Below are positions 1 to 7,581 of a stretch of 64,000 nucleotides of DNA, piece after piece. How positions within the stretch are numbered: position 1 is the stretch's first letter; the number at the start of each line of letters is the position of its first letter. The notes beneath the pieces are model-generated. The model ran no database searches, was not told where the DNA came from, and saw only the letters and a list, made by a program, of their open reading frames with translations. The DNA is from an uncultured Bacteroides sp. (lineage in GTDB: Bacteria > Bacteroidota > Bacteroidia > Bacteroidales > Bacteroidaceae). Position numbers and translations under genes: made by a program. The stretch is taken from assembly GCF_900547205.1 (NCBI RefSeq), contig NZ_URFY01000012.1:33874-97873 (forward strand). The letters are read 5' to 3'.

Positions 1-114
1 AACAAAATCCTTCCCCCATAAACGGTCGGTGCATGAGGGTAGAAAAAGTAGCCAGAGGCAAATAAATATATATAATATGTATGGTCTATTCAGTCTCATA
101 TCTTTAATACGGTG

Positions 115-122
115 CAAATGTA
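115..122 (-). promoter_or_regulatory. Bacteroides -7 promoter element reading left
   Basis: Read on the minus strand this is TACATTTG followed by C, a full match to the Bacteroides -7 consensus TAnnTTTG. It points off the left edge, so the gene it would serve lies before position 1. No open frame for that gene is visible in the first 115 bases. Confidence 0.45.
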
Positions 123-207
123 GTAGAAATTTGTAGAAAACTCGTGATTTACCATTAAGTTTTGTGCTTTTTTCGGTATAATGATAGCTTTTCTCCCAAA
201 ATCTCCG

Positions 208-215
208 TTACTTTG
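208..215 (+). promoter_or_regulatory. Possible -7 element of the BASS transporter gene
   Basis: TTACTTTG matches TAnnTTTG at all but the second base. It lies inside the longest possible reading of the transporter frame (ATG at 181). If real, transcription starts near 220, and translation must start at 238 or 241. Confidence 0.4.
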
Positions 216-237
216 CGCTTCGAAGTTAAAATGTACG

Positions 238-1125
238 ATGATGCTTAAGTTTTTGAAGAATTGGACATTACCTATCGCAATGCTGGTAGGAGCCCTGGGA
301 TATCCATTATTTATCAGTCTTTCTTTTCTTACCCCCTACCTTATTTTTACGATGTTGCTGCTAACTTTCTGTAAGGTGTCGCCACGTGATTTGAAGCCCA
401 AAACTCTCCATGCGTGGTTGCTGCTGATTCAGATTGGCGGTTCGCTGGCTGCTTATTTATTGCTTTATCGTTTCAATAAGATTGTGGCGGAAGGGGTGAT
501 GGTCTGTATCATTTGTCCTACGGCGACTGCTGCGGCAGTGATTACTTCTAAGTTGGGCGGTAGTGCGGCGAGTCTGACTACTTACACATTGTTGGGGAAC
601 ATTGGAGCGGCTATTGCTGTGCCTATTCTTTTCCCGCTGATAGAGGTTCATCCGGATGTCAGCTTCTTCAGTGCATTTATTATTATTTTGAGTAAAGTGT
701 TTCCGTTGTTAATATGTCCGTTTCTAGTGGCGTGGCTGCTCGGTAAATTTCTCCCAAAAGTGCATCATAGGTTATTGGGGTATCACGAACTTGCTTTTTA
801 TTTGTGGGCTGTTTCTTTAGCCATTGTGACTGCTCAAACTTTATATTCACTGCTCAATGACCCTGCAGACGGATTTACGGAAATCATGATTGCTGTCGGA
901 GCCTTGGTAGCTTGCTGCTTGCAATTCTTTTTAGGGAAAACGATCGGCTCGGCTTACAATGATCGTATAAGTGGCGGTCAGGCATTGGGACAGAAGAATA
1001 CGATTCTTGCAATCTGGATGGCGCATACTTATCTAAATCCATTGTCTTCCGTTGCACCGGGGTCTTATGTGTTGTGGCAGAATATTATCAATAGTTATCA
1101 GTTGTGGAAAATGAGAAAGAAATAG
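238..1125 (+). CDS. BASS-family (bile acid:sodium symporter-like) membrane transporter
   Basis: This is an inner-membrane protein made almost wholly of hydrophobic helices, about nine or ten, with the family-like stretch CPTATAAAVITSKLGG in the first half. BASS proteins move organic anions with sodium; the substrate here cannot be told. The frame is open from an ATG at 181, but the promoter-like box at 208-215 and the start of hydrophobic sequence (LKFLKNWTLPIAML) favour the tandem ATGs at 238/241, giving about 295 residues, normal for the family. The C-terminus ends WQNIINSYQLWKMRKK. A second, diverged copy of this last part lies at 6829-6912, so the 3' end may have been exchanged during an integration. 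It stands alone, with the IS21 element downstream. Confidence 0.8.
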   Translation: MMLKFLKNWTLPIAMLVGALGYPLFISLSFLTPYLIFTMLLLTFCKVSPRDLKPKTLHAWLLLIQIGGSLAAYLLLYRFNKIVAEGVMVCIICPTATAAAVITSKLGGSAASLTTYTLLGNIGAAIAVPILFPLIEVHPDVSFFSAFIIILSKVFPLLICPFLVAWLLGKFLPKVHHRLLGYHELAFYLWAVSLAIVTAQTLYSLLNDPADGFTEIMIAVGALVACCLQFFLGKTIGSAYNDRISGGQALGQKNTILAIWMAHTYLNPLSSVAPGSYVLWQNIINSYQLWKMRKK

Positions 1126-1230
1126 ATAAAATAATAAATATAAGATATTGATTATTAAATATTTGATGTTTGCATCTGTCTTTTCCTTTGTTTTCCTGAT
1201 TTTCCTATCAATTCCAATAAATGCGCTTGT

Positions 1231-1252
1231 TTTGTTACTAGTTTGTTACTCG
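1231..1252 (+). repeat. Left copy of a 22-bp direct repeat (TTTGTTACTA...)
   Basis: TTTGTTACTA followed by GTTTGTTACTCG. The same sequence with two changes recurs at 6745-6766. Each copy has an internal repeat of TTTGTTAC spaced 11 bases apart. Together with the duplicated transporter 3' end, the pair looks like the edges of an old insertion, but no recombinase gene remains between them. Confidence 0.5.
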
Positions 1253-1286
1253 AATAGCGTTGGGTAACAAAAAAATATCTATATTT

Positions 1287-1312
1287 TGTAGATACTAATT
1301 GAAAAGTGCGCC
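1287..1312 (+). repeat. IS21 terminal inverted repeat, left
   Basis: Starts TGTAGATACTAATTGAAAAG and ends TGCGCC. It is identical, as reverse complement, to 3817-3842. Confidence 0.93.
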
Positions 1313-1375
1313 GTATTCTAATTGAAAAGTAGTCCATTGATAGCTTTGGCAAAATTACCTATTAGTTTAAAATAC

Positions 1376-2130
1376 TCATTTATATTCTCTCATTTTTTGT
1401 GTTTCTTTGAGCCTGTATGATTGTCCGCTCATATTCACCAGATATGCTTTGTGTGTCAGTCTGTCTACCATTGCAGCCACAAGGACCTTATCCTTAATAA
1501 TCTCATTCCATCTGTTAAAAGCGAGATTTGTAGTAATAATGGTTGCCTTCTTCCCCGCTCTGAGCGAGAGGTGATTGAACAGCAATTCTCCCCCTTCCTT
1601 GTCGCAACTGACATATCCAAACTCGTCACATATAACCAAATCGTATTTTTCAAACCGCAATTGCAGCGAGCGTAGCGTCTTGTTCGATTTGGCCTCCCTT
1701 ATCTGTGTAAGCAACACAGGTACTGAGGTAAACAATACGGTGAAATCCTGCCGGCACGCTTTGATACCCAGGGCCGTGGCGATATGGGTCTTTCCGGTTC
1801 CCGGATTTCCATAGAGTACCACATTCCTTCCCTGCCTTATAAAATCCAGCGTTTCCAGCTGGGGAATGCAACCTGTGCCTCTTCGGGCATTTCCTCTGTC
1901 ACCAGTTCATGCAAATACTTCATCTGTGGGAAGTTTGCGGACTTGATCCTTGATTTTCTCCTGCATTCTGTTCTTCTTTCGCTTTCCTTGCGTAGCAGTT
2001 CTGTGAGGAAACGCAGATGGTTCCAGCTTTCTTCAGCCGCCAGAGGGAGCATGTCATCCAATTTCTCTTTAAAAGCCAGCAGTTTTAACTCTGCGGCATA
2101 CTCATAGACAAGTTCTTTTTCTGATTTCAT
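1376..2130 (-). pseudogene. istB: istB, IS21 helper ATPase, broken by a -1 frameshift
   Basis: IstB is the AAA+ ATPase that helps the IstA transposase choose its target. The N-terminal 97 codons (start at 2130) end early at WKRWIL, while the rest of the protein is open in the next frame, with Walker A GNPGTGKT and Walker B DLVICDEFG. The break is in the run of four G at 1861-1864 (CCCC on the coding strand): one more base would restore AFPQLETLDFIRQGRN and a single frame of 251 residues, the usual IstB length. So this is a one-base deletion in a homopolymer, a read error, or less likely a programmed shift. It follows istA after 12 bases. Confidence 0.85.
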
Positions 2131-2142
2131 ACATATACAATT

Positions 2143-3768
2143 TTAAATATTAGGGATAATGTTGCACATTTCACTACTTCCGGCCATAAGCGCGGTGATG
2201 CCTTCCAGCGTATCCTCGGCTTCGCGTTCTATCTTCTGCTGCTGCCCGGGAAGAATGGATGCCTGCCCGTCTTCTCCGGCATCCGGCTGCAGGTTACCAT
2301 GCAGCATCGCCTTCACCTGTTCGGGGGATATTTTTCTGACGCCACGACCGGTGAGTTCCTTGCAGGTCTTTATGATGTCCGTTTCTGAAAATCCCTTTTC
2401 CCCGGCATACGCCAACAGTAAGACAAATGCCCTGTTGTCATCCTTGAAATGAATCTCATAGAGCCTTCTGAGTTCTTCCGGCGCCTTATGCCAGACAACG
2501 GAATGGGTCAGCGCTCCCGGCTTGCGCGAGAGTGTACGCAGGTAATGTTCCAGTTCAATGCACCAGTCACCACCGCGGTAGCTACGCTGGTGGGCCGCCA
2601 CTTTTTCCTTTCCATGCAGGATAACGATTTTCTCGCTGTATACTTTTACTTGCACCCTCTCTCCCACAAGACGGTCGGGCACGGAGTAATGGACATTCTT
2701 CATGCTGATAGTAGACCACTTGTCCACTGTATGCTCATGCGCCTCAAAACACCCGAGATTACCGGGAAAAGGCTTCAGCGATGCAAGGTCCGCTTCCAGG
2801 TGGGATGACTTGTCGGCCGTTGACAGGCTTCCGCTCTCCCCGTTCATCTGCCCGCATGTCTGGCTCAAGTGATCCTGCGCCGAACGTATGTCTCCAAAGT
2901 GCTCCCTCAGACAGAAAGCCTTCCTCCTGGCATATTCCACACTGCGTTCCACATGTCCTTTCTCCCAGCCGGCCCGTATGTTGCAGAACCGGTATTCAAA
3001 GCAATAGAATCCGGACATCCGCATCAAGGATTCTGTCGGTTTCTTCTCGCCTCCGACAAAGTCCTTGACGGCCACCCGTATATTGTCATAGACCATCATG
3101 GCAGGAACCCCATGTATGTCCCTGAAGAAATTGCGGTGGGACTCCATGAAGGCTAGCGTGTTCTGATGCCTGAAGAGGTAGGCGTGTCTGCCGTTACTGT
3201 GTCCGAAGGTGAATACAGCCAGATAAAACTTGGTCTTGACTCCATCTATGAAAAGAAGTACCTCGCCCCAGTCGAATTTGACAATCCCGCCGGGTTCATA
3301 ATACAACCGGATAAAAGCCTCGCTCTTTTTCTTCTCTTTTCCGGTCTCTATCTTCTTAATATAGCTGCATACTGTGGCATAGCTGATTCTGTACCCTTTA
3401 GAGAGCAGAAGCAGATGGATGTCTTTCTTCAGCATACGCTGCTTACGCAGTCCCATCGCAGCTTTGGAGGCGTTCTTCTTCAGACAAAGGTCTATCTCCT
3501 CCTTTATATCCTCGGTAAGTCTTCTGGGACGTCGCTTGGAACTGTCATACTTAGGCTCGACAGTAAGAAGGTCACTCAGTGCTTCTTCAGGGTTACCCTT
3601 GTGAATGGCAGCCTCATACTCCGAAAGGATAGTGTCAACCGTATGACGGCTGATATGCAGTTCACGGGAGATACGGCGTTTGCTATAACCACATACCCTA
3701 TACATGTGTATAATTGATTGTCTTTCTACCATAGTCTTCATTTTTGCCTCTGTATTTTGATTATACAA
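2143..3768 (-). CDS. istA: istA, IS21-family transposase
   Basis: 541 residues, normal for IstA. An N-terminal helix-turn-helix (YSKRRISRELHISRHTV, about residues 28-45) is followed by an rve/DDE catalytic core. The acidic residues are visible as FDWGEV, VYDNIRVAV and KGHVERSVEY. It cuts and joins the element ends together with IstB. Start codons at 3768 (MYNQ) and at the methionines ten to fourteen codons further on are all possible. Because istB is broken, this copy is probably not mobile unless helped by another copy. Confidence 0.93.
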   Translation of the reverse strand: MYNQNTEAKMKTMVERQSIIHMYRVCGYSKRRISRELHISRHTVDTILSEYEAAIHKGNPEEALSDLLTVEPKYDSSKRRPRRLTEDIKEEIDLCLKKNASKAAMGLRKQRMLKKDIHLLLLSKGYRISYATVCSYIKKIETGKEKKKSEAFIRLYYEPGGIVKFDWGEVLLFIDGVKTKFYLAVFTFGHSNGRHAYLFRHQNTLAFMESHRNFFRDIHGVPAMMVYDNIRVAVKDFVGGEKKPTESLMRMSGFYCFEYRFCNIRAGWEKGHVERSVEYARRKAFCLREHFGDIRSAQDHLSQTCGQMNGESGSLSTADKSSHLEADLASLKPFPGNLGCFEAHEHTVDKWSTISMKNVHYSVPDRLVGERVQVKVYSEKIVILHGKEKVAAHQRSYRGGDWCIELEHYLRTLSRKPGALTHSVVWHKAPEELRRLYEIHFKDDNRAFVLLLAYAGEKGFSETDIIKTCKELTGRGVRKISPEQVKAMLHGNLQPDAGEDGQASILPGQQQKIEREAEDTLEGITALMAGSSEMCNIIPNI

Positions 3769-3816
3769 AGGTCGTTATACTTATGCTATGGTGGCGCACT
3801 TTTCGATTGCAATACT

Positions 3817-3842
3817 GGCGCACTTTTCAATTAGTATCTACA
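3817..3842 (-). repeat. IS21 terminal inverted repeat, right
   Basis: Perfect reverse complement of 1287-1312; it ends in ...TAGTATCTACA. Confidence 0.93.
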
Positions 3843-3991
3843 GTTTAGGGAGCAGTTTAGCAAACTCTATCAAAGGATACAACCGAAAGAGGAGCAGAAA
3901 AGGAGCAAAGGCTTTAGCCTGTAAAGAGAGGTATTTTGCTGAAATACAGTAAAAGTACAATTCACAATGAATGATATACTGTACCTTTTGC

Positions 3992-3999
3992 TATATTTG
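3992..3999 (+). promoter_or_regulatory. -7 promoter element of the 4026 methyltransferase gene
   Basis: TATATTTG then C, a perfect TAnnTTTG, 26 bases before the ATG. It lies outside the IS, so the gene has its own promoter. Confidence 0.65.
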
Positions 4000-4025
4000 C
4001 ATATAATCAATTTAATATTAAAAGA

Positions 4026-4823
4026 ATGAATGCGGATTTTGATTATTTAGAAATAAACCGGAAGTCTTGGAATAACAGGGTAGATGTGCATCTGAAATCT
4101 GATTTTTACGATGTCAAAGGCTTTTTGAAAGGGGAATCCTCTCTCAATGATATAGAACTTGATTTACTTGGAGATATAAAGGGTAAATCTATTCTACATT
4201 TACAATGCCATTTCGGACAAGATACTATTTCGTTGGGCAGACTTGGTGCAAATATTACAGGTGTTGATTTATCGGATAAAGCGATTGACAATGCAAAAAT
4301 ATTAGCAGAGAAAGCAAATATTAATGCAAAGTTTATTTGCTGTGATATTTATGATTTACCTACTTATTTGAATGAACAATTTGATATCGTATTTACAAGC
4401 TATGGAGTGATTGGTTGGTTACCTGATATGAATAAGTGGGCGAAGATTATTTCAAATTATCTAAAACCAAATGGAAAATTTATATTTGTGGAGTTTCATC
4501 CGATTGTGTGGATGTTTGATGAGAACTTTAAAAGAATTGAATATAATTACTTTAATTCCGGTGCAATTAGAGAAATTCAAGATGGAACCTATACGGACGG
4601 GGAAAATGATTTGTTGCAAGAATGTGTGATGTGGAATCACAGTTTGAGCGAGGTTATAAATAGCCTTATACAAAGTGGGCTTACCATATTTTCTTTTGAT
4701 GAATTTGATTATTCACCCTATAATTGTTTTTCCCAAACAGTTGAATGTGAACCTAACAAATATAGGATAAAACATTTAAGTAATAATATTCCGATGGTCT
4801 ATTCTATAATAGCTACAAAATAA
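4026..4823 (+). CDS. Class I SAM-dependent methyltransferase
   Basis: 265 residues with a Rossmann-type methyltransferase core. Motif I is ILHLQCHFGQDTISLGRLGA (about residues 57-76), followed by the acidic strand end TGVDLSDKAI and a motif IV-like CCDIYDLP. Such stand-alone methyltransferases act on small molecules or on RNA or protein; the substrate cannot be read here. It is the first gene of the accessory island right of the IS. The GNAT gene follows after 38 bases and may be co-transcribed. The coding sequence is strongly AT-rich compared with the housekeeping genes further right, which fits horizontal origin. Confidence 0.85.
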   Translation: MNADFDYLEINRKSWNNRVDVHLKSDFYDVKGFLKGESSLNDIELDLLGDIKGKSILHLQCHFGQDTISLGRLGANITGVDLSDKAIDNAKILAEKANINAKFICCDIYDLPTYLNEQFDIVFTSYGVIGWLPDMNKWAKIISNYLKPNGKFIFVEFHPIVWMFDENFKRIEYNYFNSGAIREIQDGTYTDGENDLLQECVMWNHSLSEVINSLIQSGLTIFSFDEFDYSPYNCFSQTVECEPNKYRIKHLSNNIPMVYSIIATK

Positions 4824-4861
4824 ATTTGTTAATCAAATATACACTAATTGAAAAAACCAGT

Positions 4862-5335
4862 ATGAAAGAAGTGAATATATATCCGGTAGAGACCGATAAG
4901 AAGCAACACTGGGAGTTACTTTTGCTTGCCGACGAACAAGAGTCAATGGTAGACCGCTATTTGGAGCGAGGTGATATGTTTGTCCTTGAAGACGATGGAG
5001 TGAAAGCTGTTTGCGTGGTTACTGACGAAGGAAATGGAATTTGCGAGTTGAAGAACATAGCCGTTACTCCTGCCGCCCAACGGCAAGGATATGGAAAGAA
5101 ACTGATGAACTACTTGATAGACTATTATTCAGGAAAATACACTGAAATGTTGGTAGGAACCGGAGATGTCTCAAGCACAATGAAATTCTACCAAAGTTGC
5201 GGCTTTGAATACTCTCATCGCATTGGGAATTTCTTTATTGATAACTATGACCACCTCATGGTTGAAGATGGCATTTTGCTTAAAGATATGGTTTACTTGA
5301 AACGTATGATGGCGGAAAGGCCGAATGAAATCTAA
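4862..5335 (+). CDS. GNAT-family N-acetyltransferase
   Basis: 157 residues from the ATG at 4862; an upstream TTG at 4826 is open in frame but unlikely as a start. The acetyl-CoA binding motif A is visible as LKNIAVTPAAQRQGYGKKLM, with a motif B-like TMKFYQSCGFEYSHR. It resembles the small GNATs that acetylate an amine on an unknown small molecule. The stop codon is followed at once, in the same frame, by a headless DUF3795 fragment, so this may be a recombination joint. Confidence 0.85.
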   Translation: MKEVNIYPVETDKKQHWELLLLADEQESMVDRYLERGDMFVLEDDGVKAVCVVTDEGNGICELKNIAVTPAAQRQGYGKKLMNYLIDYYSGKYTEMLVGTGDVSSTMKFYQSCGFEYSHRIGNFFIDNYDHLMVEDGILLKDMVYLKRMMAERPNEI

Positions 5336-5338
5336 CGT

Positions 5339-5491
5339 TATGAGGGGTGTATTCCTGCCTGCGGAGTGTTCTGTGGGGGATGTCCTACGTATACAAGAGA
5401 GAAAAATCCCTGTAAGGGAGCTGAACTGAATAGTTCTCGCTGTGATAAATGCAAAACATTTCATTTATGTTGTTTGGCGAAAAGAGAAAAA
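5339..5491 (+). pseudogene. Truncated DUF3795 gene fragment
   Basis: The frame reads YEGCIPACGVFCGGCPTYTR and continues through a second cysteine group (RCDKCKTFHLCC). It matches the first half of the intact DUF3795 protein at 9487-9849 (GRIPACGVFCGGCPRYIQ, RCEKCKTFHLCC) and then stops matching after LAKREK. There is no start codon: the fragment begins directly behind the stop of the GNAT gene. The cysteine-rich second half is missing. It is a remnant, perhaps left when the DUF1016 gene and its promoter were inserted. Confidence 0.8.
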
Positions 5492-5525
5492 AGCCTTTAT
5501 TCTCTTTCCGCCAGCATTATTTTTG

Positions 5526-5533
5526 TACTTTTG
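5526..5533 (+). promoter_or_regulatory. -7 promoter element of the DUF1016 gene
   Basis: TACTTTTG followed by TC, a perfect TAnnTTTG, 20 bases before the ATG at 5554. It decides the start of the following gene, because the earlier in-frame ATG at 5449 would lie upstream of the promoter. Confidence 0.7.
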
Positions 5534-5553
5534 TCGCATATAACAAAGCGCAA

Positions 5554-6657
5554 ATGGATATAAATCAGAATTATAGGGAAGCAGTAAAGACCATAAAAGA
5601 AGCTATCCTACGCAGTCAGTATCGTGCAGTCGCATCGGTGAACAAGGAACAGCTATCTCTTTATTATGGCATCGGACGTTACGTGTCGGAAAATTCCCGT
5701 ACAGGCTTTTGGGGGAAAGGTGCAATTGAACAAATATCCTCTCTGTTGCAAAAAGAATTGCCGGGACTAAGAGGATTTTCAACTCGAAGTATTAAAAATA
5801 TGCGGCAATTTTATGAAGAATGGGAACTCATTTTAAATCAGCAGCCAGTGGCTGCCGATTTGGAGTTGGATGAAAAATTGCTTCTCATAGCAATTCGGCA
5901 GCCACTGGCTGCCGAATTTAACTGGTCTGACTTCCTTTCAATTGGCTTTAGTCACCATATAGAAATCATTGCCAAAGTTAAGACTTTGGAAGCAAGGCTA
6001 TTTTATATACATGAGTGCGCCATTCGCTATTGGAGTAAATACACTTTAAGGGATTACTTAAAAGCAGACTTGTACAGCCATCAGGGAACTTTACCTAACA
6101 ATTTCGCACAAACATTGCCCGATACTAAGCAAGTTCTAAAAGCTGTTTGTTCATTCAAAGATGAATACCTGCTTGATTTCATTAATGTGGAAGAACTGAA
6201 TGAACAGGAAGAGGATTTAGACGAAAAGATAGTAGAAAAAGCCATTGTAGCCAACGTGAAGAAGTTCATCATGACCTTTGGGCAAGATTTCAGCTTTATA
6301 GGTAATCAATATCGTATAGAGGTTGCCGGAGAAGAAATGTTCATTGATTTGCTCTTTTTCAATCGGGAGCTTAATTCCCTGGTCGCGGTGGAGTTAAAAT
6401 CCGGAAAATTCCGCACATCTTATTTGGGGCAGTTGAATACTTATTTATCCGCCTTAGATACATATATCAGAAAGCCGCACGAGAATCCCTCTATCGGGAT
6501 AATCCTTTGCAGGGAAATGAATCAAACCTTTGTAGAGTTTGCAGTTCGTGATTATAACAAACCGATGGGAGTTGCTACATACCGTGCTTCTAAAGATATG
6601 CCGGAACGGCTTCGTAATGCTCTGCCGGACATTGAGGAACTGAAAAAGCTATTGTAA
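5554..6657 (+). CDS. DUF1016/YhcG-type PDDEXK nuclease domain protein
   Basis: 367 residues from ATG 5554. The N-terminal DUF1016 part (YYGIGRYVSE, WGKGAIEQISSLLQKELPG, FSTRSIKNMRQFYEEW) is followed by a C-terminal PD-(D/E)xK nuclease-like fold with the candidate active site D265 (FIDLLFF) and E280-L-K282 (VAVELKSGKF). The family is tied by homology to phage defence, plasmid exclusion and restriction loci, but its biochemical role is not settled. It has its own promoter at 5526 and no modification partner next to it. Two palindromic DNA inserts (5836-5860 and 5892-5918) lie inside the coding region between the domains and encode QQPVAAD and RQPLAAE. The intact nuclease motif suggests a working protein. 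Confidence 0.88.
   Translation: MDINQNYREAVKTIKEAILRSQYRAVASVNKEQLSLYYGIGRYVSENSRTGFWGKGAIEQISSLLQKELPGLRGFSTRSIKNMRQFYEEWELILNQQPVAADLELDEKLLLIAIRQPLAAEFNWSDFLSIGFSHHIEIIAKVKTLEARLFYIHECAIRYWSKYTLRDYLKADLYSHQGTLPNNFAQTLPDTKQVLKAVCSFKDEYLLDFINVEELNEQEEDLDEKIVEKAIVANVKKFIMTFGQDFSFIGNQYRIEVAGEEMFIDLLFFNRELNSLVAVELKSGKFRTSYLGQLNTYLSALDTYIRKPHENPSIGIILCREMNQTFVEFAVRDYNKPMGVATYRASKDMPERLRNALPDIEELKKLL
5836..5860. repeat. Palindrome inside the DUF1016 gene, copy 1
   Basis: AATCAGCAGCCA, one G, then TGGCTGCCGATT: two 12-base arms with one mismatch around a single central base. It shares the core GGCAGCCA/TGGCTGCC with 5892-5918. Confidence 0.8.
5892..5918. repeat. Palindrome inside the DUF1016 gene, copy 2
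   Basis: AATTCGGCAGCCA, one C, then TGGCTGCCGAATT: a perfect inverted repeat with 13-base arms around one base, 27 bp in all. It is in frame and leaves the protein open. Confidence 0.85.
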
Positions 6658-6744
6658 CGAAAGCCTTGTTTCTTTTTGGGCAGGTAATTGCCTTTTGTTA
6701 CCTTTGCATAAGAAGCCTACCACTAAGCGAATTTCTTCGTTTTT

Positions 6745-6766
6745 TTTGTTACTATTTTGTTACCCG
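6745..6766 (+). repeat. Right copy of the 22-bp direct repeat
   Basis: TTTGTTACTA then TTTTGTTACCCG; 20 of 22 bases are shared with 1231-1252, in the same orientation. Confidence 0.5.
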
Positions 6767-6828
6767 CTATTAGTAATAGGTGGGATTCTTTGTTGATAAT
6801 CAGTTTAATACACTAATTTATATATAAT

Positions 6829-6912
6829 ATGTGGCAGAATATCATTAACTCGTGGCAGTTGTGGAAGAAGAGGAAAAGGGAGAAGGGAATTAAACCATCA
6901 GCCAATAACTGA
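6829..6912 (+). pseudogene. Displaced 3' end of a BASS transporter gene
   Basis: The frame reads MWQNIINSWQLWKKRKRE and ends in stop at 6912. The transporter at 238-1125 ends WQNIINSYQLWKMRKK. The DNA is also clearly related (TGTGGCAGAATAT shared, CAGTTGTGGAA shared) but differs at third positions, so it is a diverged copy, not a recent duplication. Nothing of the gene's first 280 codons is present. It may be the original 3' end, pushed away when incoming DNA supplied a new one. Confidence 0.75.
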
Positions 6913-6966
6913 TGAATTTGATTGCTCTAAAAGATGTCAAGCAATTAGTCTTTGGCAAATTGTGTG

Positions 6967-7578
6967 ATGAATATGAAAGTCAATTTAATATTAAAGAAGG
7001 GGCTTGCTCTATTAGCATTGTTTTTGTATCTTTACTCATGTGGTAGTAAAGGAAAGAAAGATAACACCATTCTGGAAGAAGTGAAAGATTCAATATCTGT
7101 AACAGAGGAAACGGATACAGTAAGTGACGAAATCAATTGTCCCTATCAAAACGATGAGATTAAATCAGAATATAGCTGTCTGCCATCAGATGTTGTAAAC
7201 GCTTCCTACAAGATTATAAGTAAGGAATCGGGATACTATTACTGCATTTCAATTAATGGTAAAGAGTATCGGATTTCAGATATGATTGATTATGGCGAAC
7301 TCGACATGAAAGTATATGCCAACAGTAATTCCAGTTTACTCCTAATTGGATTAACTGGTTTTTATGCATCCGTTTACTTCGTTTATTATTTCAAAGACGG
7401 TGTTTTGACACGTTTAGGGCAGGTAGATATTGACCAACCAGATGATGTGGAAGAGCATGGGGTAAGAAAAATCTCCTTTGATGTAATTAAAGAGAATCAT
7501 AAAATAAAGATTGAAAGCTATTTGGATGGTGACCTTGCATGTATGAATGAATTTCTTTGTAATAATCAATCTGAGTAA
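6967..7578 (+). CDS. Hypothetical lipoprotein
   Basis: About 203 residues with a clear lipoprotein signal: basic start MNMKVNLILKK, a hydrophobic run, then lipobox LYSC with the cysteine at residue 25. The mature part is acidic at first (EEVKDSISVTEETDTVSDE) and then mixed alpha/beta with a hydrophobic stretch LLLIGLTGFYASVYFVYYF. No family is recognised. The start could also be the ATG at 6973. The next GNAT gene begins 3 bases after the stop, so the two are probably translated from one message. Its place in the accessory island gives no further hint. Confidence 0.7.
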   Translation: MNMKVNLILKKGLALLALFLYLYSCGSKGKKDNTILEEVKDSISVTEETDTVSDEINCPYQNDEIKSEYSCLPSDVVNASYKIISKESGYYYCISINGKEYRISDMIDYGELDMKVYANSNSSLLLIGLTGFYASVYFVYYFKDGVLTRLGQVDIDQPDDVEEHGVRKISFDVIKENHKIKIESYLDGDLACMNEFLCNNQSE

Positions 7579-7581
7579 AAA

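Larger units (their letters stand above)
1287..3842 (-). mobile_element. IS21-family insertion sequence (istA, frameshifted istB)
   Basis: A complete element of 2556 bp, bounded by perfect 26-bp inverted repeats starting TGTAGATACTAATTG. It carries istA and istB on the minus strand in the usual order. Shorter copies of the end motif lie just inside both ends (CTAATTGAAAAGT near 1318-1330 and GGCGCACTTTTCGATTG near 3793-3809), typical of IS21 transposase binding sites. No direct target duplication is obvious: the flanking octamers are CTATATTT and GTTTAGGG. Confidence 0.92.
6658..6966 (+). other. Gene-poor junction with orphan promoter and transporter remnant
   Basis: About 310 bases without an intact gene. 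They hold an orphan -7 element TACCTTTG at 6699-6706 with no gene behind it, the right copy of the 22-bp direct repeat (6745-6766), and the 3' remnant of a BASS transporter gene (6829-6912). This is best read as the scar of an integrative element or a recombination joint. Confidence 0.6.

Noticed and set aside
1155..1352. Minus-strand open frame of 65 codons crossing the left end of the IS
   Set aside because: Its first third is IS terminal repeat; the remainder (SNKLVTKQAHLLELIGKSG) may be a relic of a gene, but no family could be named.
1279..3850. Target-site duplication of the IS21 copy
   Set aside because: The bases flanking the two ends (CTATATTT and GTTTAGGG) do not match at any length from 4 to 8.
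5366..5563. Open frame starting at GTG 5366 as an independent small gene
   Set aside because: It is the truncated DUF3795 fragment followed by unrelated sequence; listed as a pseudogene.
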